Origin: Leishmania donovani
Taxonomy: Eukaryota; Euglenozoa; Kinetoplastea; Trypanosomatida; Trypanosomatidae
NCBI RefSeq assembly: GCF_000227135.1
Contig: NC_018258.1
Coordinates: 948,284-1,002,275 of the forward strand
DNA: 53,992 nt
Reading direction: 5' to 3'
The notes under the pieces are model-generated. The model was not told the origin of the DNA and made no database searches. It saw only the letters and a program-made list of their open reading frames with translations. Position numbers and translations under genes: made by a program. Shown here piece after piece: positions 32,776-41,683 of the stretch. The number at the start of each line of letters is the position of its first letter. Within the stretch, counting starts at the first letter, position 1.

Positions 32776-35700
32776 TTACAAGCCATTCATCTGTGCGGCG
32801 CCGTCCGTGGGGGCTTCCAGGCTGTAGTACGACGCTTCTCCGTACTCGGCGACGGCTCTTCGGCGCTGCAGCTCGTCCTGTTGCGCTTTGCTCGCGCGAG
32901 CCTCGGCGCTGTAGAAGCCGTTCGCCACCACCTCAGCGCCACTACGCGAAGGCACAGGCATGGCGCCGTCCCCGTGAGTAGGGTTGCCCTGGCTGCTGCT
33001 TCGACTCGAACTCACCTCACAGGCTGAGCGACCGCCACCGCTGAGGCGACTACCTCGAGAGACACCAAGCACGGCGGCGCCCGAGGACCGATCCACATGG
33101 ACACCACCGCGGCCTCCAGCTTGTCGCGCGCTGCAAGGAGCACTCAAGGATCGCATAAAAGACGCTGCAGATGCGGTCGCCGCGCCAGGGTGAACGACCT
33201 CCACAGCACAGTCGACAGGGTCACTCACAAGGCGACTGTACAGTTCGTGGGGATGGCTTGCATTAACTTCTACTGTCGGCACATCGACAGCGGCAGTGGC
33301 TGCGAAAGGGGTGCGATAGCGATAAAGACCGCCGCGGCCGCCACGTCGACGCGCATAAGAACGGTGCGTTGCAGCGTTTGCTGTGCCCCAAGTGCTGTCA
33401 CTGCGGCGGCCGCGGCCGGCCCCGCTCGTGGCGCCGTTAATGTAGTCCTCCCAGTCACTCGCACACTCGTCTTCGTCAATGGTCTCACTGGCCTCGGCGC
33501 CATCCGCTAGCCTCACAGCAAGTGGAGGACCACGCAGAGCTTGAGGAAACGGATGCAGCCGCTCGCGGCGGTACACTCGGAGCAGCCGGTACAACTCCCC
33601 CTGCGGCGGCACATTGTGTATATGGTTCAACAGCGCCACCCCTTCCTTGGCGACAGGGAGGCGAAGGCGGACTTCCGGCTGGGGCTGCGGTGTTCTCTCA
33701 GCATCGGTAGCGGCATTTCTGCACGCTGCCAGCGTGATAGCCGACTCTGCGATGGAACTGGTGTGGGGTGAGGCTGGACTGGATGCGTCTGCAGCTTTTT
33801 GATGCCCACTCTGCCTGCCGTCGTTGAGCTCAACACTCTCACCTGCGCCAAAACTTTGGTCCTCCTCCAGCGTTGTGTGATGGCTGGCCATATCGTTGGA
33901 GATAAAGCGCACCAAAGGTCGGAAAACGGCGTACTCGGGACCGATGCTTGCAGGACGGGGAGGTTGCGGCCGCTGCTGCGAATCCGTCGACGGCGGCGGC
34001 AGATAAGTACCCAAGGGCGAAAAGTTGTACCCGGACGCCTGAGAGAAGCCGGCCGAGACGCTGCCGTCCCCACGCTCCAAGACATTGAAGTCGTTGCTGT
34101 GCCTCTGCGGGGACGATTTCAGCAGGCGGCGCGCGCTGGAAGCAGGGTGCAGAGCCCTGGAACTGTTGACTCGGCGCCACAGCGCGGACACCGGTGACCT
34201 ACTGCGGGGCGGCGTCGGTTCGCCAGTGGCGGGGCAGTCCCCGAACGTTGACTGCGGTGTATCCTCCAGTAACTCACCGGAGAAAAAGGACAGCAGCATC
34301 TGGTGATTCGAGACCATCTGCGACTGCGACGGCACACGGGACGGAGTCGCTGAAACAGCATCGTCACGAGGGGATTGCGGCCAGCCACTCAGAGACCTCT
34401 TGTGCCGCATACTGCTCGGACTCCTGCGATTTTCTGGACGGCTCATGGCACCGTCATCGCCTTCTCCACGTGCAGGTGCATTGTCCCTTGATAGAGCAGA
34501 TGGGGCTTTGCTCAATGCACTCGCTGTATCGGTATGCTCACATGTCTTGAAGGGCAATGACTGTACCGGCGATGCACTGCGTTGACGTGAGTGTGCGCTA
34601 GCGGTGATGTTATTGTTCTTACTATCAACCACCAATCCATCCGCACCGCCCTTTGGAGGCCCTTGCAACTGTGGAGCGCCACTGGTAGACGAGAGAGACG
34701 GGGGGTAGTGGCGACGTGTGGGCTGCGTTGCATTTCCTTCGCTCATCGTCGTCAGCACGGGCAGCCGCCACGGAGCTTCGGCTGCACAGCATGAACTCTG
34801 AGTGACTTCCAACGGGCCCTCTTCCTCGCAATGGAGCGCATCTGCACGCCTCTCTCGCCGTGTAGAGACGCTGTCATGAGTTGATGTGTGCGATGCTGTA
34901 GTGGCAACTCGTGATGTGCTTGAAGCCGCCGCCTCCCCCGCTTCCAGAACTTGATCGGAGTGCAGGATTGCGCAACGCGCATTACGCACGGACATGAGCG
35001 ATGCCGAGCGGCGAGCTTCACGGCGGAGGGCGTCTTTGGACGTGGTGAGCTGGATTCCCTGAGAAGAGACCAAAATGATGATGTCTGCTCGGGGGCCTTC
35101 GACGTCGCCTGATTGGGCAATGGAGCCCGCTGCTTCACTGAGCGCCACCGCACGAGCGCCCCCCACCACCGATTGTGCTGTATTGGGTATTGTGGTGCTT
35201 GAAGGAGCACCAGCATGCACTATCCTGGGGCTTTGGCCGGAGCGCACCGACCTGGACGGCACACTTCCTGCCCGCTCTCGGTGGGCTTGCGGTAATACGA
35301 GAGACGAGCTGTCCAGGATGCGACCTCTGTGACCTCCGCACCGCACTTCAGCACCATTTGTTGTGGTGAAACTTTGCGGTGTCAGGCCAGAATAGCGCGG
35401 CAGCAAAGTGAAGGGGGTGTGGTGAAGATGCTCGCGACGGTGATGCTGGGGTCCCTCTTGAGCGTTGGAGGGTGTGCCTGACTCGGTGTGCCGCGACGTT
35501 GTGGGAAGACAGTTGGTACTGGAGCTCCCTTGACGACCGCGCTGGCGCCGAGCACGGCGATGTAAGTTCATGAATCGACGGTTCTCTCTTGCCTCTTGAA
35601 GCTCACTCGAGTGCAGGCTGCGTTCTGGCCCAAGAGCGACACTGTCCTCTTCATTCACAGCGTCACCAGAAGCCGCGACGACTACTTCAGCGCTCGGCAA

Positions 35701-36174
35701 ACTGGGCCGACGCTGCGGAGAGCGCGCCAGCACATGGGCCTCGGGCTCACCGAGCTGCACAGCTGCAGGCAATCGGCCAGACATCAAGCAGCGCTGCTGG
35801 CGCTGGGGCCCATTTTCGCCGCTAGCCCGGCTGCCCGAGAACACCAAGGACATCGCTGTTGAGGCGGAGCGGTTCGACTCTCTTGGCTGCATGCTGCCAA
35901 TGTGCCGCAACGATGACGGCTCTGCTACAGGCGTGGGGGCGGGCGGATGTGCTGGTGTGTGCACCTGCGATGGCGCTTGCCGCGGCTGCAAAAGCTCACG
36001 CGTGCTATTCGACGAGGAGCGTAAGGTGGGTGGTTCTGGAAGAGTTCGCCTGTGATGAGCCATGCACCCGCCAGCGGTTGCGTTAGTAGCGGCGCGCTCT
36101 GGCGTAAACAAGCGTGGGAAGACGGCATCGCAACTTGCTGCGCTCAACATAAATGTGGCTGGGTGGAGGGGCAT
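32776..36174 (-). CDS. Large hypothetical protein, mostly disordered
   Basis: This is a 1132-residue frame from the first ATG (36172-36174). The frame is open to 36258, but only from a TTG; an ATG at 36150 is the next choice. The protein is rich in Ser, Arg, Pro, Gln and Ala with no membrane segment and no recognised domain. Blocks such as SLMSVRNARCAILHSD, ALWRRVNSSRALHPASS and LYRLLRVYRRERLHPF recur as small ordered-looking islands. Phosphorylation-prone Ser clusters are common. The frame goes on in a coding-like manner past the TAA at 32776 (see 32038-32775), so the product may be a truncated form of a longer family. Its role is unknown. The start and the frame are well supported by length. 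Confidence 0.78.
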   Translation of the reverse strand: MPLHPATFMLSAASCDAVFPRLFTPERAATNATAGGCMAHHRRTLPEPPTLRSSSNSTRELLQPRQAPSQVHTPAHPPAPTPVAEPSSLRHIGSMQPRESNRSASTAMSLVFSGSRASGENGPQRQQRCLMSGRLPAAVQLGEPEAHVLARSPQRRPSLPSAEVVVAASGDAVNEEDSVALGPERSLHSSELQEARENRRFMNLHRRARRQRGRQGSSSTNCLPTTSRHTESGTPSNAQEGPQHHRREHLHHTPFTLLPRYSGLTPQSFTTTNGAEVRCGGHRGRILDSSSLVLPQAHRERAGSVPSRSVRSGQSPRIVHAGAPSSTTIPNTAQSVVGGARAVALSEAAGSIAQSGDVEGPRADIIILVSSQGIQLTTSKDALRREARRSASLMSVRNARCAILHSDQVLEAGEAAASSTSRVATTASHTSTHDSVSTRRERRADALHCEEEGPLEVTQSSCCAAEAPWRLPVLTTMSEGNATQPTRRHYPPSLSSTSGAPQLQGPPKGGADGLVVDSKNNNITASAHSRQRSASPVQSLPFKTCEHTDTASALSKAPSALSRDNAPARGEGDDGAMSRPENRRSPSSMRHKRSLSGWPQSPRDDAVSATPSRVPSQSQMVSNHQMLLSFFSGELLEDTPQSTFGDCPATGEPTPPRSRSPVSALWRRVNSSRALHPASSARRLLKSSPQRHSNDFNVLERGDGSVSAGFSQASGYNFSPLGTYLPPPSTDSQQRPQPPRPASIGPEYAVFRPLVRFISNDMASHHTTLEEDQSFGAGESVELNDGRQSGHQKAADASSPASPHTSSIAESAITLAACRNAATDAERTPQPQPEVRLRLPVAKEGVALLNHIHNVPPQGELYRLLRVYRRERLHPFPQALRGPPLAVRLADGAEASETIDEDECASDWEDYINGATSGAGRGRRSDSTWGTANAATHRSYARRRGGRGGLYRYRTPFAATAAVDVPTVEVNASHPHELYSRLVSDPVDCAVEVVHPGAATASAASFMRSLSAPCSARQAGGRGGVHVDRSSGAAVLGVSRGSRLSGGGRSACEVSSSRSSSQGNPTHGDGAMPVPSRSGAEVVANGFYSAEARASKAQQDELQRRRAVAEYGEASYYSLEAPTDGAAQMNGL

Positions 36175-37403
36175 ATAACTTGGGCATTCATGAAACCGCA
36201 GATCTTGCCTTCTTTCTCTCTTACTTGCGCTCCCTTTGAAGAGCGAGCAGCCGTTCAAGCAGCTGCGTTACGGAGTGCAACAGGGATGTAAGCAACCCTT
36301 GTTTGGGGAGAGGGAAGCACAGGAGAGCACACTAGATACCGACAGAGAGGGAGAGAGAGAGGAAAGAAAAAGAGGACGGAGAGAAGCAGACGCATAAGAG
36401 AACCGAGTCACACACACACATAACGCCGACTGAACCGCCGCTAGAGAAAGGCGGTCGCGAGACTGAGGGAAAGAACGAAGCAGGCACGAGAAGATTTTGA
36501 GAAGATAAACAGGGAGAAGAATGATGGTGTACCCGTCGACAAAAGGAAAACAACGTCAGGGCGAGAGAAGTTAGACACACACCAGACCAAAAATGAAGCC
36601 ACGACACGCTCCGTCACTTTTTGTGTGTGAGGGGCGGGTGCGCACAGAGGCTCCACTGCACAGACGCCGTGTACAGAGTAAAGACAACAGTGTCGCAAAT
36701 GCGCGCACATGACAGGCTAGTCCCGCCAAGTGTATCGATGTGGCTGATCAGACGACCGACATGAACTAGGCGGAGTGTCAAGGGCAACACCGTATGAAAA
36801 CAGGAGGAACGGAGGAAAGGACTGAAGGGTGCACGGTAGCATGGAAGAGGGGAGAGACGGGCGAGCTGCTCCTGTGCCCCCTAATGTGCATCACATTCAC
36901 ATCGTCGGCATGCCAAGCAGACGGGGATCCTCTTTCACGACAAACCAGCTGTCTACTACGGACTGCGGCTGCATGCACGTGGCTTGCAGCCTATCCTGTG
37001 CGTGTGTGTGGATTTGCGTGCTATCTTTGTCAATACATGCGTAAGCAGCGCCGTTGTTAGAGTGGCGCAAGGATCGTGATCGTATGGCAGACAGGTTATC
37101 AGGGAAGAGCGAGAGTCACTGAGAAAGAGCAAGCGAGGAAAACCAAGAGAGAGAGAAAGCGTACAACGTGGTTGCGCGCAGTTCCTCAAGAGCAGGAGTA
37201 AGAACAAAAGTAGAAGGGAAGGTCGATATCAGACGCGCTGCGCCTCCTTCCCTAGATCAATGAAGAATGAAGGTCGAGGTGAGAGAACACAAACATCGAA
37301 TGCTGTGAAGACCCGCAGAGCACGTCATCTGGATGTCCCACAAGCTTGGCGGCACAAGTACGAAGCGCTTTCAATGCTGAAAAGAACAAAGAGAGACAAT
37401 TAA
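36175..37403. other. Intergenic region
   Basis: No gene is visible. This is the 5' flank of the large gene. Plus-strand purine runs at 36335-36395 give pyrimidines on the transcript strand and are the likeliest trans-splice zone for it. The 37060-37250 stretch is also purine-rich. Confidence 0.5.
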
Positions 37404-38560
37404 CTACCCTCCTACGCGGAGTCGTTGCCTGCTTAAGATCCAGCAATGCTCCATCACGGCCACATGCACATGCTCGCTTGCTGTGTGCCCCACTTGGATC
37501 GACCCTGGCGTCACAATCACTAAGGGAATCTCGAGGCACTCCTGGAAGAGGCCCGACTCAATGCTGTCGCTCTTCTTCCATACAATCTCAACCTTGCAGA
37601 GGCATCGCACACCCGTCGTGAGTGCGGCCTCCTTGGTGGCATTGAGGGATTCGATAAACACCGTTTTCAAAAGCTCTGCCGTGGCGTCTAGACACTTCTG
37701 CCGCATCTTCGAGAGTACAGTGTTGCCGATTTCGGTGATCAAAGTGTCTTCATGGGCACGATGGGGTCGGTGAAACAAACGCGGAGAACGAAGTTGCGCA
37801 CTGCCGGGACCGTGCTTGCGGCGCTGCCACACTCAATCATACAGGTAGGCATGGGGGTACAAGTGTGAGGAGTCGACCGGCGCGGCAGCGGCGCGGGCTA
37901 GCGTGCACCCCGACCCGTTCGCGGAGCCCAAGCACCGCCTAACGGATCTTGGGAATGATCGAAGCCGTGTACTCGATGACGTTGCAGCTCTTCCTTGCCA
38001 CCAAGGAGGAGTGAATCACCTTACCCTCTACCTCAACCTTCCCTGAAGCAAAACCCGTGTTCGCAGTGCACACAGACATGCGAGTCGCACCTCTTTTGTG
38101 ATGCAGCCGTCTGTCATGAAGCCGTGCTCCTTGAGGTGCGAGGTAAGATATGGGACAACAATGCAGTCGACTTCCTCGTCGAAGGAGAAGGCGTAGCGGA
38201 CGGACTCCATACGCTTCATTTTCAGAAACACTGAGGTGAGCAAAACAGCACCCGCGACGAAGCCCTTCATACTGATGCCGTTATGCCCGCATACCTTGTC
38301 ATCCTTCATGGTGAACAAGTTTGCGCCCCACTTCTGTGTGCCCAGGGGGGCACAATGCCGCCCTGCATCTCACCGTTGGCCCTTTGCAGGGTGACTCAGA
38401 TGCGTGCCTTGTCTTTCCTGTGGCCGTACACCAGAACACAGCCGATACCCTTGCTCTTGGGGTAGGCCTCCGCGTAGCGAATGGGGTCGAGATTCGATTC
38501 GGTTGATCAAGTTGCGTCGAGGCCGGTCAGCTTGCCAAGCCATGACCTCGAATTAATGAC
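37404..38560 (-). pseudogene. Unidentified gene remnant with frameshifts and stops
   Basis: Conserved-looking blocks follow one another on the minus strand in shifting frames. They include LDPIRYAEAYPKSKGIGCV near 38420-38480, FTMKDDKVCGHNGISMKG near 38265-38318, RYAFSFDEEVDCIVV near 38160-38200, KVEVEGKVIHSSLVARKS near 37990-38040, RNFVLRVCFTDPIVPMKTL near 37748-37805, and an uninterrupted block to 37404 with KMRQKCLDATAELLKTVF and KVEIVWKKSD. Frame changes or stops fall near 38500, 38390, 38340, 38080, 37935 and 37750. The order is consistent with one ancestral protein of roughly 350 residues. I cannot name the family. The blocks contain globular-protein patterns, unlike the low-complexity genes nearby, so a database search should identify it. 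Confidence 0.6.
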
Positions 38561-38579
38561 GTAGTGAAACGTTGCCGTG

Positions 38580-39010
38580 ATGAAAATAAAGGGCGGGATG
38601 CGGCTGGCGCTGGGCGGGGCGCTTTGGTGCCTGCGCCGCCGTCAGGGCTTGGGTGTGGCCTCCCCGGCCGGGGGCGGCGGCCCGCGTCGGTTTTGGGGCT
38701 GCCGCCAGTTGATGGGGGGTTGGCACCCCCCCACCCCTTGCCGCCGCGGGGCGTGGGCGGCTTGCCCCTGGCCCGTGGGGCACGGGGAACGCCGGTGCCC
38801 CCTTCCGCACCGCCCGCGGAGGCCGCAGGCGCAGGAGAACAACGGCCACCGGGGGCAAAACGGCCGAGGGGGGGGGCGCCGCGCCGGGGCGGGGCGGGGG
38901 AAAAGGGGCGCGCCGCCAATCCCGTCGTGCTTGCGGTGCTGGCGAATGGGGCCCTCCTTTGGGGCGGCGGGGTGCGGCGGGCAAAGCTGGGGGGGGGGGA
39001 ACGTTGGGAA
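38580..39010. other. Extremely GC-rich block
   Basis: This stretch of about 430 bases has far higher GC than the rest of the window, with G or C runs of seven to ten (38711-38718 and 38990-39000). It is open in several frames on both strands at once, which reflects the near-absence of A and T rather than coding. It has no similarity I can see to the neighbouring remnants. It may be low-quality consensus, or a segment of foreign composition. Confidence 0.7.
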
Positions 39011-39589
39011 GAAATGACCCCCCCCTCCCCCAAGCAAAAAGCTGTATCGCGTTGAGCGGCTAAAGGGCAGCCTCGCTTTCTGGCAGGGAGCAGGGGGCAC
39101 AACGCCGCTTAGCATTCGCTGCGTCCGCAGGCTGCCCATGGCTGCGCTATGCGGGGTAACGGGGCTGCCGCCTCTGCCCTCCAGAGCGCGTATGGCGACA
39201 AATACGCGTTGGAACAAGAAGCCACAGAAAGGGACGAAATGAAAGAAGAGGGGGCGAGAGTAGGTGGGCAGGGAAGGGGGGGGTACAGAGGAAGGCGAGG
39301 AGCACAAATGCAAACGGAAGAGATACCTTTATTCAACATGCCCATTCCCCTTTATGCCACGCTGAGGTGTTCCCCGTCATGAGGGGCATGGAAGAGAGAA
39401 CGAAAAGAGAGCGAAAATCAGGCCAAGGCTTCCGTACAGAGGTGTGAAAGCAAAAGACTGAGTGCCGGCGGCTTAAGTCAGCAATAACACACCCAGGAGA
39501 CCTCAGCCGGAGGCGACGAACTCGCAAATGGTGGAAAGAGTCGAGTCTGCGACCCTAGCGCCGCTGCTGACGTCGCGATGCGCCTCGAC
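39011..39589. other. Intergenic stretch between the GC-rich block and the GP63 remnant
   Basis: No gene is visible. Plus-strand purine-rich sequence lies at 39225-39310. Nothing else can be supported. Confidence 0.45.
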
Positions 39590-40130
39590 TAGTAGCCCTG
39601 CGTGACGCCGGCCGGCGTACGGAAGCGGAGTGACGCGATGCCGTAGGTTTTGCTGAGCAGGATGCCGGGGTGCCAGAGCTGTAGTTGGCGTTGATAGAGG
39701 CCTGCGTGCTGCAGCCGAACTGCACCTTTGCTTTTTCGGCCACCTTGGCGGTGTTGGCTGGCTGGAGCGTAGCCATTGCCTTGAAGGTTTTTGAGGATCG
39801 TGCTGTGCGCCGAGGTGTTGGCGCTGAGGCTGCGCGCGTGCCGCACCTCGTATTTGATGACGTGCACGGTCTGCGGGTAGGCGGCGATGCCCTTGGGCGA
39901 CGCGTTGAGGATGCCGACGGAGGGGCGGCCGTTGCCAAAGTACTTGGCAGGTAGTTGCCCAGGGGATGACGTTACGAGAATCGGGGCTGCGGAGAGGTAG
40001 AGGATGAAAGCTGCCTCTGCGATCCCGACGGTGGTGTGCGAGGCGGCGATGGTGCTCTGGCCTCAAAGCGAGGCGGTGGTAATGAGGGGAGAGGGCCGAT
40101 AACGAGATGCTGCCGTTGACGCGCTGCACG
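39590..40130 (-). pseudogene. Decayed GP63 (leishmanolysin) copy
   Basis: Pieces of the GP63 catalytic half appear in order on the minus strand across at least four frame changes: a block like the family's TVPAAH..NADFVVYVA (here AASHTTVG..AAFILYLSAAP, near 39995-40045), IPWATTCQ (near 39950-39975), a GRPSVGILNASP block, the region of the zinc motif, then KVAEKAKVQFGCST and a final YGIASLRFRTPAG. The zinc-binding HExxH of the family reads YEVRH here, so the first His ligand is lost. The intact copy at 41684-43594 lies 1.5 kb upstream in transcription. The fragment lacks recognisable N- and C-terminal portions. The substitutions go well beyond the indels, so this is real decay rather than sequencing error. 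Confidence 0.8.
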
Positions 40131-41683
40131 CTGGGTGTGGGAGAGCGGACGTAGAATGTGGGGGTTCGCGGTGGGGTGGAGGAAGTGGAAGCGAGTTGTG
40201 AGTGCTGTGGACCACATCCCTAGAGAGGCTGCCGCAGAGGTGCACCGTTGTCTTGTATTCCGGCACCACATCGACGTGGATTAACCAGGGTCTCCCCTGC
40301 ACTTGGAAAGGATGGTACATGTGGGGCACATGCAATCAGTGACAGATGAACGAATGCAGCAGGCTGGTGAGTTTATTCGCCGGTGCGCGGGGGTAGGCTC
40401 TTGCAGCCAAACACAACGGTGTGTGTGTGTGTGCGCGCAACGTGTGGCTGAGGCCAGCGTGAGGAAACGAAAGCCTCACGTCAAGATGATGTTCGACGGA
40501 AGGCGGGCTTCGGTATACGGTGCTGCTAGAGGAGTTCGTGACTTAGGGACGACATTCAGAAAAGAATATCAGGTGACGGAAGCCGGGTACTGTGCCAAAC
40601 GACGGCTTCCCTCTCATCAGCGGAGTAGTACACGCACACACACACACATATACACATATATGTGTCGCGTTGACTTGAGCCTGATGAGCACGGGAGAGAC
40701 GTTGTTAGCACAGCGATGGCGAAGAGATGCTTATAGAGGGAGTGAGTGACGGGGTGGCGCGTCGGCTTGCAGGGGCAGGGGGTGACGCCTTCTTTATTGA
40801 GCCGGCCAGCAATCGCCTTTGCACGCCTAAGTGCCGATAAGGGAGAGGGGCTGCAAAACGGGCGCAGAACACACACACATACAAAAAAAAACGAAAGCGA
40901 AGGATTAGGAGGAGGAGGGAAGAAAAGGGCACAATCAACGCAGAAAGAATAGAAGCTAAACAGTGAGGAGGGGGAGGGGAAGAGCTGCTGCTGCTGCTGA
41001 ACAATATGTACATAGCTGAGGCTAACAGGAACAAATGTGTTGCAGGGCTCGGTGATACGCATGTGAGGGGGCTTCCCGGAATAAAACAATAGACAAACCA
41101 TAGTAAAGTAGTGGTTTTGTCTGTTGCACCTCGTCGCGTATGCGTGTGCTGATACCGCTGCTGCTGCTGCCGTTGTTGTTGGCGGCAGGTGGCACCGAGT
41201 GCACTACTGACGCAAGACGGCCGCAATGCTTGTCGCACCGAGACAGCCGATCCTGCGCGTGCGTAAGCGTGGCGAAAGGAAGGAAGAGTGCGCGCGGGGG
41301 GGGTAGGGGGAGTGGGGGAGAAAAAAGTTTATTTATGTTGTGAAGGATTGCGCTGCCATGCACTCCTTCGTTCTCTCGCTCGGGGTCTCCCCCTCCCTCC
41401 GCTTGACATGCGCTACTTCTGTTCTGCTCTGCCCCGCACACGTCACATGTGACGGGAGAAAGGAAAGGTGCGCGAGACGACAATGGTGATGGGAAGCTCG
41501 TGCCGGTGCTTCGCCTTCCGTACACCTGTCAAGGACATGTATACATCATACATACACCGTACACATAAGCGAGGCAGTCGTGGAAGGCACACCCACGGGA
41601 GCAGTAGGAAGTGGTGGAAGAAGAGGATGGGCAGTAGACGCGTATAGCTGTACAGTGCCCGTCTCCGCCACACCGCCTTCTAC
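40131..41683. other. Intergenic region between the two GP63 copies
   Basis: No gene is visible. The stretch holds a TG run at 40422-40432, a CA run at 40632-40650, A-rich runs at 40877-40890 and a CTG/CTGCTG stretch at 41156-41170. The first few hundred bases may contain further eroded GP63 sequence too degraded to call. A plus-strand frame at 41140 resembles a signal peptide, but I reject it. Confidence 0.45.

Noticed and set aside
32038..36174. Stop-codon reassignment (all three stops read through) as seen in some trypanosomatids
   Set aside because: Every other gene here ends normally at a stop, so a general reassignment is not supported; nonsense decay of one tail is simpler.
38527..39313. 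Long frames on both strands of the GC-rich block
   Set aside because: Simultaneous openness of many frames is due to base composition; no domain or family pattern is present.
41140..41343. Plus-strand frame starting like a perfect signal peptide (RVLIPLLLLPLLLAAGG) followed by cysteines
   Set aside because: It is antisense to the gene cluster, is driven by a CTG-rich stretch, is only 67 residues long and has no support from composition or context.
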